DNA of 64,000 nucleotides from Kappaphycus alvarezii (lineage: Eukaryota > Rhodophyta > Florideophyceae > Gigartinales > Solieriaceae): the NCBI GenBank assembly GCA_002205965.3, contig NADL03000684.1, forward strand, positions 62,001 to 126,000, given 5' to 3'. The notes under the pieces are model-generated. The model made no database searches, was not told the origin of the DNA, and saw only the letters and a list, made by a program, of their open reading frames with translations. The position numbers and the translations under genes were made by a program. Shown piece by piece: positions 12,811 through 23,465 of the stretch; positions within the stretch are counted from its first letter, which is position 1; every line of letters begins with the position of its first letter.

Positions 12811-15800
12811 GTGTCGGATCGGGTCTTAGTGTACCAACTGGGTTGCCATCCTGACGGGCGAGGGCGATCCTTTGGCGTGGGCATCGTTATGGTTGCTGGA
12901 GCCCGAGTTCCGGGGCTACCTGGGCTTTTCACGCAATGCTGCAACGCCCTTAATGTGGCCACGGAGCAACAATCTTCTGTCGTCTGTGACAGCCCTCCCG
13001 GTAGCCGTGAATGCCGTGGATGCCTCTGCTACCGGCGGCGTGGTAACTACCCTCACGAAGGGGACCAAGTTACTACAAAACGCTGTCCGTCGGGCGGACG
13101 GCCGCTTCGCAACCCCCTACACCCCGCAGGCCCAGCAGTTGGTACAGACGCAAGCCCAGAACCCCAGCCGACCTCCGCTTCCCGTTCCCAGAGGAGCAAA
13201 CGCCACAACGCCAACCCGCCTCACACCTCGCCCTGCTCCTCGCCCCTGCTATGTAGAGGTGCTGGACCATACTCTTCGACTCCGCCTCGAGCAAAAAACA
13301 TGCTTCCCCGCGGCAGCACAAAAACCTCGCTGCCCCGTGCGCATTTTTTACCCAGATGCGGCGGAGACCCGCCCGGATACCCTCATGGTCCCGTTGAATC
13401 TGGTGCGCGACCATGCCGCCACCCAGTCCCGGGACCAAAATGGGGATGCTGGCCAACTCCCTGCTCCCGGATCGTTGTCCGACATGGAAGGTGTGGTTCC
13501 ACACGCCGACCTACAAGAGCTTCCGCCTTCCGTCTCCTTGTCTGCCATGGACGGTGTTGAGCCCCAGGCGGCTGAGAACCCCTCGCCCTCGGCTTTCGCC
13601 GCGGGTCACTCCACCAAATGTCGGCCATGGAGTCGTTTACAACATTCCCCGTTTCCCCGTCCTCTTACCCTTTGCGGAACCCGTATGACATCCTACGCAC
13701 CCCTTGTCGAGAGGCGGAGAACCTCCAGGACATCCCCTCCACATGTCTCCGCCAGTTCGTCCTCCTCCTTATCAAGCTGGTCATAGCCGCTGCCAATGCG
13801 CGTGGTGAGCTTCAATCTATTGCGCTCTCCTGCACCTTCATGTGCTGCCCACCGCGGTCATGCGGCTCAGCCATCGGGGTTGAGGAAGGGTGGAGATCCG
13901 CCAAGGACAACGCTACGCCCCGGGACCGGATAAGGCGGGAACAAACTGGCTCCCAATGGGGCGCGCGTGGGCTGATGCTTTTAACGCGTATCTCCACCGG
14001 GCAGAATGGTTCATCGAGCACTGCCCCAGTGCTCGCGCTCCCGCTACGTCCACTAAGGCCAAACGTTCTCTGCGGGCTGAGGCCATCTGTGCAGATGATC
14101 GCTACGGCAAGGCGATGCGGACACTCCAGTGCTCCATGCACCGACGTCAACGCGCCTAGTACCATCCACCTCCTGCGGGAACTTCACCCGTCTCCGCCGC
14201 GGCCTATCGCGCCGCTGCCCGGGGACACCCTCGTACCACCCCCGCAACTCACGGAAGCCGCCGTTGCATGGGCTGCGCGTCGCATCCCGCGGGGCACCAC
14301 GGCGGACCGGACCGGACGCCCCCGCTGTGGTTCCACTTGCTCGCTAAGACCGCTCTTAGCGCCGAAGCTTGTGTTACTGGCATCTGAGTTTTGACAAATT
14401 GGTCAATCGCATAGCACACGGAGACCTCCCCATTCGGTTCTTCCCCTTCTCTACGCGGCGACTCTCCTCCCGCTTCAGCCTGAGCCAGGGACGGTCCGTC
14501 CCATCGCGGTCGGCTCTGTCCTCCGGCACCTGGTCACGAAGACGCTGCTCCCGTCAGCTATTAATGACTCCCGTGCGTTCCTGGCCCCTTCCAATCGGCC
14601 AACGGCATAAAGGCTGGCATGGACCCTATCGTCGATGACGTGCGCACCGTGCTCAGAAGGGTCTCATCGAACCCAAACGTGACCGCCGTCCTCGTCGATG
14701 CCCGGAACACCTTCATCTGCGTTGATAGGCAATCAATGCTGGATATCCGTCCCGCGCCCCTCGCTCGCCTGATTTGCAAACATGGTGCAAAAGGGCTCCC
14801 AACCACTGGGAATTGTTCCAAATAGCGAGCAGACAATTCCCTCTTGCGTTCATGGAAATCAGCACGGGGATCTTGCGAGCATGCTTCTTTTCTCCTTGAC
14901 GATCCAGCCGCTCCTTCGCCAGATCGCCGTAGAGGAGAGCATCATACAGAATCAGTGGTATGCCGATGACGGCACAATAATAGGGTCACTCAACGGTCTC
15001 CGGTGAGCCCTCCGGTCCCTCGCGCTCTTTGGCCAGTCCACGGTCTCTGCACCAACCACCACAAGACCCGCATCTCCTGGCCGCACACTTCGCCAGTGGA
15101 CCGTGCGGGCTTGCTGGCCGAGTTTCTGCTCTCTGAGTGCCCCAGGGATGGTTTTAAGCTCCTCGGGGCTCGGTTGGGTAACGCTTTCTTCACCAAGGCG
15201 TTCTTGCGAAGCAAGGCGGATGGTTGCCGCCGCATCCCGGCGCTGCTGGAACAGGTCCGGGAGCCCTGGGCTCGGTTTCACATGCACCGCGTATGTGCCT
15301 CGGTATGCCGTGTTATTCACGCGTGTCGGCTTGCTGAACCTTAGCACGCCGCTGAGTTTTGACCCTCTGCAGCGGTCCTCCCTTGTCGCTCTCCATAACG
15401 TCTCCCCACCGGAAGACGCTTGGGAACAAACGGGTCTCATTCTTTGCTCTGGAGGACATAGGTTCTCGATGATCGGTGCCTCCCTGCACGGCGCCGTCGT
15501 TGCCAGCATTCTGGACGCTGCCCCCGCCCGCCTACGCACGGTCGCCTACTCAACAACTCGCTCTCTCGCCGTACTTGGGAAACGCGCTCGTGGCGACAGA
15601 TCCTTCGTGGTTAGCCAGGCAGGCTCGCCGCTGCTTATCTTTGTCCGCCGGATCTGAAGCGATCCGTTCGTCACCGACCTAGGCGCCTTTGACCCTGCCT
15701 CCCTTGCTGACATGAGTGTCTTCAATCCCATCTATATCGGGCACAGCAAGAGGCCAAGCCAAAGGTGTTTCAGGAAGACGACTTGTGGGAAAGAGTGCAC

Positions 15801-16670
15801 GGTCCCAGGGGCTCCTCCGTGAAAGCCACCCGTCGCCGATTACGCGGTCTGGCCTGGCCTTTCGTCACAGCTATGGCGCAAGTGGCTTTCCTACTTGCGC
15901 TTCCTATCACGGCGACGGTGTCGTCTGAACACTTGAGCATCATGCTGCGCAGGCACCTCGGTCTCCCAGTCTACAAAGACTCATTGCCCTTGAAATGCCA
16001 CCACTGCTAGGAGAACCTCGGTATCCACAGTGACCATGCTGCAGACCGCTGCCTCTTGGAGTTTGGACGCATTCGCCGCCATAACTCCGTTCGAAATGTG
16101 TTCCCATGGCACATTTTCCACGCCGCCGGCCTGGACTATGAGTTTGAAGTTGAGAATCTCGTCCGCGGTGCGGGCTACAGGCCAGCCGACATCCTCCCCG
16201 TGCAATCCCTGAGGCCGGCCTCCTAGACCGACCCATCGCGTGTGACTTTGCTGTGACGACCCCGTTCAAGCTGTCCTCCCTCTCGAAAGCAACTTACGTC
16301 GTCGATGGAGCTGCCGCCCTCACGCACCACGGCAAGGTCCAAGACCTCCAAGACAATCTGGCAAGGCGCTTGGTGCCCCCTCCCACCCTTCCCGCGACCT
16401 GGATTCCGATTGCAGCCCCTGGTTTTTGACTCCATCGGTGCGCCTTCTCCGGAAACTGCGATATTTATCGAAGCGTTCGTACCCTGTGTTGGTAGGAAAT
16501 GCGGCAACTCGGACGCTACTATCCGAACTCCAATCTAGCAGCGCATCAGTTACACCTTGTGGTTGTCGCTGGCTATGGCCATTATATCGCGCGCCCCACT
16601 GCACGTGGCCGACGTGGTCCATCCCGCTAGCTCTTAACGGAATAGTCGGACAGTCGGTGCACACTCTAGG
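12811..16670 (+). mobile_element. Non-LTR retroelement, copy 1: reverse transcriptase plus probable restriction-like endonuclease
   Basis: Read across several frames, the plus strand holds one large retroelement protein. A basic, proline-rich N-terminal part spans about 12.87-13.7 kb. A conserved region (QFVLLLIKLVIAAANARGE) lies at about 13760. Reverse transcriptase motifs follow: VRPIAVGSVLRHLVTKTLL at about 14495, AVLVDARNTF at about 14685, HGNQHGDLASMLLFSLTIQ at about 14855, the catalytic QNQWYADDGTIIGS at 14949, and a thumb motif KLLGARLG at about 15160. After this come a zinc-knuckle-like Cys/His cluster (KCHHC ... DHAADRC) at about 16000 and RRHNSVRNVF ... YRPADIL ... ACDFAVT at 16060-16260. 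That arrangement resembles the restriction-like endonuclease at the C-terminus of R2-type elements. Stops and frame changes are frequent, so this copy is dead. No poly(A) tail or target-site duplication was identified. Confidence 0.75.
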
Positions 16671-16679
16671 TAAGTAATG

Positions 16680-18220
16680 AGTAAATATTATCTTTGCAAC
16701 ACAGCAACTAGTTTCAGGTTTCAGTTACAGTGCTTGCTTCCCCAAGATCGTCTCTCGAAGAAAGTAGACCTCAGGAGATGGAGATGACATCATACATTCT
16801 TCGTTTGGATACGAATGTCATGATCGTATCTTTAGAAAAGAGCGAGCTGAGCATGGCCGGCTGGTTTTACCGGGCTCCACAAACAAGGATTTCCCTCTCA
16901 CTAGTCCCAGGAGGCGGACCTGTCGTTGCTTGAGCCTCATTCTCCGTACAGAGGTCGAACAATAGCCAGATAGACGAATACCATTGCATGAGATGCGCAA
17001 ATGACCAAGGAAAGCTTTGAGAGAGGTTAAAAAAGAAACCCGGAAGAAATGGAGGCCGTCGGGCGGCTCTTATATGGAGAACTCTGCAATCTTCTCAGTC
17101 ACTCAATTTCAGTGCAATCGACTTTTCCTGACAAGGAGAATAAATTCGGCGGGGATGAAGCAGGGAGGATTAGTTTTTCAAACGGATTGCGAAAGGAAAT
17201 TCCAGCGGAGCAATTGTGGAGATTTCGAAGCTACCGGAATTCGATGGCTACAAGTTAGTTTATTGGACATGATTTCCTAGAGTCTTTCGCTTTGCCAATT
17301 CAGAAGGCGAAGTGTATTCAATTAGTCCTTGATACTACTCGACAGTTACAACATCATTCGTATGCACACTGCCTATTCCCGGCATCACCTTTTTTTCCCC
17401 GCATGTAGTTAGATCCTCCGTAAGGAATACTGCAAAATTCCAGTAATTGAAAGTCACACTTGCATCTTCAACCACGTACTGTAACTCGGCATTTTCATTC
17501 TGAACATTGAAAAAAATTCTACAGGGCAATGCAAAGCACTGAAAGTTGAATTTCGCTTGTCGATCTGAGCCTTGATTGTGTTCCCGCAGAAACGTTTTAG
17601 GGTTTTGCATTGCCTCTGTCTGTTCTACCTTTTGTAAGCAATGATTACATCTATGCCACACCAAGCACCTTTATTTTTTAACGGTTGCAATGTTATTCGA
17701 ACCAAATTTAATTTTGGTGCCGGCTAGATCTGGTAGTCACGACAATCCAATGGTGACTGATAATCCCAGCAACTAACACTACTTTCAGTGTGCGCTAGAA
17801 ACTAAATGTCTATACTACGCTCTAGGTACATGTGTACGGTACTATCAGCAGTCTCGACACTTTTCCGGAGGCTGGGACCACCACTGTTCAGACCACCGTA
17901 GTTCCCACTATGCTTCCCATAATTCGAATCACACACTTCGAGAACAAGTGCTCGGGATCTAATCAGTTGTTTGTTGCCGTATTTAATCGTTCTACATCTT
18001 GTGAAATCACAGAGAATTGTGGAAAGGCATCGATGCATTGAGAGATAAACCATCACTCGAAGCAAAGCAGCATCGCCCATCTTTTATTTCATCGCATCAA
18101 ATCTCTCTTTCATCCCTGACTCTTTGTCCCAACCACAAAGGAGTCTTTACCTATCCTTTTGTGAATCACCAGCATCAGCACTGTCCTACTCTCTAGAAAA
18201 CACCAGTACAGTGTCTTTGC
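16680..18220. other. Spacer upstream of heme peroxidase 1
   Basis: Several ORFs of 60-110 residues occur, such as minus 17335-17664 with a Cys pair (CNHC), but none has an ATG-supported or recognisable product. The last 130 bases before 18224 are T/C-rich, as expected for a transcribed leader of the peroxidase gene. Confidence 0.35.
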
Positions 18221-18223
18221 CAA

Positions 18224-20340
18224 ATGTTTTGTGTCCGCTCTCTGTTTTATTTTTTCATTTCTATTCTTCTCTATCACAATGCGCTCGCTAAACCATTGCC
18301 CTTCAAGGGTCTGTCCTCTGGTGACTTTCTTGTCACCACCAAAAGGTTGGAATATCGAAAGTTTCTCTCGCCGCACGCAGCTTAACCTTTCCTGACTTCA
18401 TTCCGTTGGTTTTTGGCAACTCCATCTACACGTTTATCCCCATTGAAACCGGATATGAAATCTCCCATTCACGCTCGCAAATCACAGAAGTCGACCCCTT
18501 GCGCCGGAGACACCGCTCTGTCAATGCAGCCGGTTTTGTCATGAAGCGATCAACGCTGGGAGTGTATCCTGTCCCTATGGAAAACTCTGTTGTTATGGCA
18601 CGTTTAATCAAAGTTTCGGGCAACTATGGTATCGTCCACTTGTGGCTTGCTAGTCGTGGAATATATTCACGTTCTCAAAAGAAAAAACAGCTGCTCCACG
18701 CGAGGAGCTTGCTGTCCGACTTTGCCGATAATGTTCAAAGATCACTTGGTGTCCGGGATTGTCCCCCTTACCCTAAAGTCTCTGGCTTATGCAATAACCG
18801 TTTGAACACGCTTTCTGGTGTTACTGTGCAGAGATTTCGCCAGGATACACCTGATACAAGAGTGCCTACACCCCAGTTGATTAAGATGCAGCCAACTGCC
18901 CGGCAGATAAGCGATGCCATGTTTAAGAAAGAAAGCAAGGAAATTGCGCCGATGCGAACAAACGCGCTGATGGTGTTCTTCGGGCAGTTTATTGATCATG
19001 AAATCGTCGCCACTCCAAGTGAACATATCGACAGGGCTCTTGCTGCAGCGATTCCCATGCCCGACGGCTCGACGAGTATGGAATTCACTCGCTCTGCTGT
19101 ACTGCGTTTATCATACTCAAAATGCTGCCGTGGACCGTATTCTGAAGGGAGGGTTTGGGAGAGTAGCCCATTCAATGTGCTCACTTCCTTTATCGACGGT
19201 GGTGCTATTTATGGGTCTGATAATCTGCGGGCAAATGCACTACGAACCTTTCAAGGTGGGGAGCTGATATTACAAAAGAGGGGTGGAGAAGACGATTTAC
19301 CAGTCAACGGTCAGGACGATGTGCCCTTTGTGTTAGAAAATGAAGGCGAAGAAAAACACGGGGCTTTGTTTGTTGCTGGAGATGTACGTGCCAATGAGAA
19401 TCCGATTCTGCTGTCGTTGCATACGATTTTTGCACGGGAACATAACAGGGTATGTGGAATGTTGCGGCGATGGGTCGGAAGGAAAAGAAGGAGGCGGGGT
19501 GTAGGGGATGAGTGGCTCTATCGTGAAGCAAAACAGATTGTAGTTGCGGAATTGCAGAGCATTACATTCCATGAGTTTGTGCCAGCGATGCTGGGTGAGA
19601 ATGCGTTGGGAAAGTACGAGGGGTATGATGCGGATGTGGACGCGCGGATTTCTACAATGCATGCGTCATTTGGATTTCGATGGGGACATTCAGGAGTACC
19701 GGAGGTGATGAGTGTTAGAGATCGTCGAGGCAGGACCGTGGAGGTGAAGTTGAGGGATATGTTTTTTGATAAGAAGCTCTACACAGCGCATGGATTGGAC
19801 AATTTAATTTTAGGGGCTATGAATACTGCGGCGGGAAAGATTGACACAAGCGTGGCGGAGTCATTGCGGAACTTTTTGTTCAATAAGGAGGCGGGGCGAT
19901 TGGATTTGGTGGCATTGAACATTCAGAGGGCGAGAGACTTTGGAGTAGCCAGCTACCTATCTGCACAAGCGGCATTTAAGACGGGAAAAGGGTTGGAAAA
20001 TATTGGCGAGGAGCTTCAGAAGAAATTACTGGATGTGTATGGAAAAGCCGAGAAGATTGATGCGTTTGTTGGAGGACTGGCAGAAACGACGAAAGAAGGG
20101 TCTGTGCTGGGGCCTTTATTCCATGCGATTAATGTGGATCAGTTCAAAAGGTTGCGGGATGGAGATCGATTTTACTACGAGAATGTGGCGTGGAAGAAGG
20201 CAGTCGCAGGGATGCCGTTAGTGAAGAGGATTCGGAGACATGAGATTCGGCTGCTGGATATCATCTATGCGAATACGCGGGTTTCCAGAAACGATGTTGG
20301 ACCGAGAGACTCGGCCTTCAAGACAAAGATGACGCATTAG
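18224..20340 (+). CDS. Secreted animal-type heme peroxidase (peroxidasin/peroxinectin-like), copy 1
   Basis: The ATG at 18224 begins a clear signal peptide (MFCVRSLFYFFISILLYHNA, then LA) followed by KPLPFKG. One base appears to be missing near 18370-18390, after which a single frame runs to the stop at 20338. Family motifs occur in order: FFGQFIDHEI with the distal His (about 18980), HTIFAREHNRVC with the distal Arg (about 19420), FRWGHSGVP with the proximal heme His (about 19677), NIQRARDFGVASY (about 19918), FVGGLAE (about 20065), and a C-terminal KRLRDGDRFYYEN. These enzymes oxidise halides or phenolic substrates with hydrogen peroxide outside the cell. Oddities are DHE instead of the usual DHD at the calcium site and DFG for DHG in the signature. 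It is paralogous to the gene at 40.3-42.4 kb. The mature protein of about 680 residues is typical for one peroxidase domain. Confidence 0.9.
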
Positions 20341-20643
20341 CGTTGCGAATTAGGGGATTCCAGCACTAACACGTGTAATAAAAAATGATAGAAAAGAATG
20401 CGATGCCCAATCACTCGACTGCACCTGTCTCATCAATCGCACCCAACTGTCCTCTCGTGTCTACGACTTTCAATCGATCTTGGCCACTACGCTACCCTTT
20501 TCACGGATCATAGTCCATCGTCTTCCAAAACCAACTCTTTACCGATTCATTTCAACAAACCACAGACGACTGTCAAGCGTCACTCACCTCTAGTCTTTGT
20601 CCCCAATCAACACTTTATTCATTTCCTCGCCTACCGTAACACA

Positions 20644-21368
20644 ATGGAAGCCGTCCAATCGTTCATGTTCTACTGGCGCCGATTCAAGCAACTCAAGAAG
20701 CGTCAGGTAAGCTCGCGTCGACACCAACACTCACCTTTCCCCGTATCCATTTTCCCACCTCCCTACCTATCAACTCTTTACTGAAAACTGCAAATAACCA
20801 CCACCATGATACTTACCAAAACCGATTAACACGTCTCACAAAACTCGCATCGCACCATACACTCTCCTGCCCCCAGATGCTCATGCAAGCCGTGAGTCTT
20901 GGCATGCTTCTATCCGGCGCACTTATCACGTACAAGATTTTCATGATCATTTCCAACTCGGAATCCCCCATTGTCGTGGTTCTTTCCGGCAGCATGGAAC
21001 CCGGTGTCCACCGCGGCGATCTCCTTGTTCTTACCAATTACGACAAGACCCAACCCCTTGTATCCGGCGATATAGTCGTTTACAAACTCCCCGACCGAAA
21101 TATTCCGATTGTCCATCGAATAATCAAAATCCACGAGGACTATGACTTTGACATAGACGTCCTATCAAAGGGCGACAACAACATCCCCGATGATCGCGAG
21201 CTATACGGCCACGGCCGCAAGTGGTTGCAACGCCCCATGATCATCGGCCGCGCCTTTGCTTTCCTCCCGTATGCTGGCATGCTCACCATTCTCATGAACG
21301 ATTATCCGCAACTCAAATTCGTTCTTCTCACTGTCTTATCAGTCCTTGCCCTCGTCGGCGGCGAATAA
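20644..21368 (+). CDS. SEC11: Signal peptidase complex catalytic subunit SEC11, two exons
   Basis: SEC11 is the ER membrane serine protease that removes signal peptides. Exon 1 (20644-20706) encodes MEAVQSFMFYWRRFKQLKKR plus Q. A 170-bp intron with GTAAG donor and CCCCAG acceptor spans 20707-20876. Exon 2 (20877-21368) starts at the next in-frame codon. A single transmembrane segment (AVSLGMLLSGALITYKIFMI) lies near the N-terminus. It is followed by the catalytic serine in VLSGSMEPGVHRGDLL, the catalytic histidine in IPIVHRIIK, and the acidic box in KGDNNIPDDRELYG. A C-terminal hydrophobic segment follows (LKFVLLTVLSVLALVGG). Total length is about 184 residues, close to SEC11 of animals and plants. 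There are no frame interruptions. It follows heme peroxidase 1 by 303 bp and converges on the SufE-BolA gene with 130 bp between stops. Confidence 0.95.
20707..20876 (+). other. Spliceosomal intron of SEC11
   Basis: The GT-AG boundaries (CAG|GTAAG ... CCCCAG|ATG) join exons in frame and restore the full SEC11 N-terminus. The intron body is C/T-rich, especially before the acceptor. Confidence 0.85.
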
Positions 21369-21498
21369 CTCTACGCCCACTAGTCTTTTACAATGTGCAC
21401 AACCGATCCCGCACTTTTCTATGTGTACAGGTTACCTACAGCTCACCTATACCTACACAGGAAAAAGCAAAAAAAAAGCCATCAACTTTCTCCTGCAA

Positions 21499-22359
21499 TC
21501 AACGCGTGCTCGCCTCCTCTGGACTCAGCGCCTCGATTTGCAATGCGTGAATTCCCCCCGCTATCTCCTCCTCCAAAATCGTGTAAATCAACCGGTGCCT
21601 CTGCACCAGGGACATGCGCTCGAACGCTTCAGCAACCACCCGTACTGCGAAATGCGACTCCTTTCTGCCCCCTTCACATGCCCAGCGTGCTTGGCGCTAT
21701 CATCAACCACCTGCAACTCCAGCGGTTTCAAGCTTTTCAACTTGCCCATTATTCTCTCATAAGTCGTTACTTGCCTGCCCTCCCTTGTGTCGGCCCCATT
21801 TTCTGAGGACTCATCGGCCAGCGATCCACCGCGATCCAATGTTGCGACACTCTGCTTAATCTTTGCCAGCATGTTGACGAAACCGTTGTTGCGACTGGGC
21901 GTTAAACTAACGCTTAATCCACTCTCCTGGATAAACCGCGGATCAACCTGTTGAACCTCCTGAACAGTAGCGCCGTTAAGACCATTCACAAGCAGGGCCA
22001 ATAGACCCTTTGTCAACTGTGCATCTGAGTCACCTTGCAAGCGGACTCGTTTCTCAGAATCCAAGGAAACGTGGACATGGACAATGGAGGTGCAACCACG
22101 CACACGATTGGCCTCTGTTTTGAGAGAGGGATTCATGGGAGGTAGCTTGCGGGCGAGGAAAAGAAGTTGTTGGTAACGAAGTTTGGGGTCCGGAACTATG
22201 GAAAGGGCGTCAATGTCGGATCGAAGGGGAGGCGGAAGACCGAGTGGATCGGCTGTGGATACCATCTTGAGGGGTCGTCGGGGGGACAGAAAGGACGGAG
22301 GGAAGAATTGGGGGGAAGAGAGGGGGAGCGGAGAGGAAGAGAAACGGGCGGAGAGGCAT
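21499..22359 (-). CDS. SUFE1-like: SufE-BolA fusion, plastid-type cysteine desulfurase activator, one clear frame change
   Basis: The N-terminal half is SufE: DPKLRYQQLLFLARKLPPM and NRVRGCTSIVHVHV, whose cysteine matches the sulfur-accepting residue of SufE. The C-terminal half is BolA: TYERIMGKLKSLKPLELQVV, HAGHVKG, then in another frame ESHFAVRVVAEAFERMSLVQ and RHRLIYTILEEEI, stopping at 21499. The frame change sits at the C5 run 21668-21672 (G5 on the coding strand), and one extra G restores the domain. In plants and algae this fusion activates the desulfurase NFS2/SufS in plastids, and the BolA part is thought to tune it through glutaredoxin. The ATG at 22265 gives a start without a leader. 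The ATG at 22359 would add a Ser/Pro-rich presequence typical of plastid targeting, but needs two further added bases at two C6 runs. Convergent with SEC11. Confidence 0.9.
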
Positions 22360-22648
22360 GCTTGGCTGTTGTTTGGTTTTGCGGGGAGGTGCGACCAATG
22401 GGTGGAGTGAAAACGGTAGTGTGAGAAGAAATGCTGGGTGCTGGCAGGTGTTGGCAGGCGGCGCACCGTTCGGGTTGACTTTTGAGTGAGCGGAAATGAA
22501 ATGCGAGCTGTGTACGAAACGCTCACTGGGAGGTGTCACCCGCTTGGTGAGTACTTCGCGACTTGTCGATGGATAGGAGAGTTGTCGCTCACTCGATACT
22601 CACAAGTCAAGTAGCGGCCGAGGTTACTTCTTGTAGCATTTGAGATAT

Positions 22649-22905
22649 TGTACAGTACAGTACTGTACACTGTACTGTGACTAACCTTCAAAAGATAACA
22701 GGTTAGCAAGGGCAGGAAACTGCATGAGAATGCTTTCTTGTTCCGTACTGTAATGTACAGTAGTACTGTAGTCCTGTGCAGAACAAACTATGGACGCGAA
22801 TGAATTGTGTACAGTACCACGCAGCCCAACTGTACTGTACAGTAAACTAGAGTCTACTGTAGGCATTCCGCAAAGAAGTGCGTCTACTTGGCAACTACAG
22901 TACAA
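22649..22905. repeat. Cluster of GTACTGTAC / TACAGTAC palindromes
   Basis: Within about 260 bases the self-complementary core recurs at 22649-22680, 22744-22770, 22809-22819, 22831-22844 (TGTACTGTACAGTA) and, in shorter form, at 22854 and 22895. The cluster begins about 290 bases upstream of the likely SufE-BolA start. Confidence 0.7.
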
Positions 22906-23377
22906 CCAAAAAGGGACCAGTGGCAGATAGACAGGTGGCAAAGAAAAAGTGCGGGTGGGTGGCTCTGAAGGGTCTGAACGATTTTGTTCTGCCTACCATC
23001 ACAACATAGCCGTCTAGTGTCTATTGGACCGCTGTCCTCTACTTTTAGCACTTATTTTTCAATACGAATTTTTTTACCTCAGCGCATTTCTTGTCCCTCC
23101 GCATTAGTTCACGAGTGTAGATGGCTGACCAAAACAAATTTTCAAGATTGTTGACCTCGGTTAAGGCTAGAGCAACTTTTCCTCACCAGCTTCCGCTTTT
23201 CGCAAGAAGTTGTAAAAACGACTTCATTTATAGTTCGTATTATCTTGGCGGTTTCAGAAACAAGGGCGAATGTACAGTAAAAATTACTGTACTTTAACTT
23301 AACATAAAAGACTTTTCTTTCACTAAAAATTTCGGACTTCCAAAACATTTACCTTTCCAAAATGTATCGGATACTGT

Positions 23378-23465
23378 CCTCATATGAGGGCAAAGCATGC
23401 CTCATATGAGGAAAGTGCTATCCTCATATGAGAACAAAGCGTGCATCATATGAGGAAAGTGCTAT
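23378..23465. repeat. Four-unit palindromic minisatellite around CCTCATATGAGG
   Basis: The 12-base palindrome CCTCATATGAGG occurs at 23378-23389 and 23400-23411, and close variants lie at 23422-23432 and 23445-23455. Spacing is 22-23 bases. Alternate linkers match each other (gcaaagcatg / acaaagcgtg and aaagtgctat twice), so a roughly 44-base unit was itself duplicated. Confidence 0.85.

Noticed and set aside
17335..17664. Minus-strand ORF with a Cys pair and hydrophobic patches
   Set aside because: The proposed start codon is not ATG, no family is recognisable and the plus and minus strands are both partly open.
17802..18080. 92-codon minus-strand ORF just upstream of peroxidase 1
   Set aside because: It has an ATG but no domain, and it overlaps the likely promoter of the peroxidase gene.
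18406..18541. Start of peroxidase 1 at 18406 or at the first in-frame ATG 18541
   Set aside because: Position 18406 is TTG. Starting at 18541 would lose the secretion signal, while the ATG at 18224 gives a textbook signal peptide one base out of frame.
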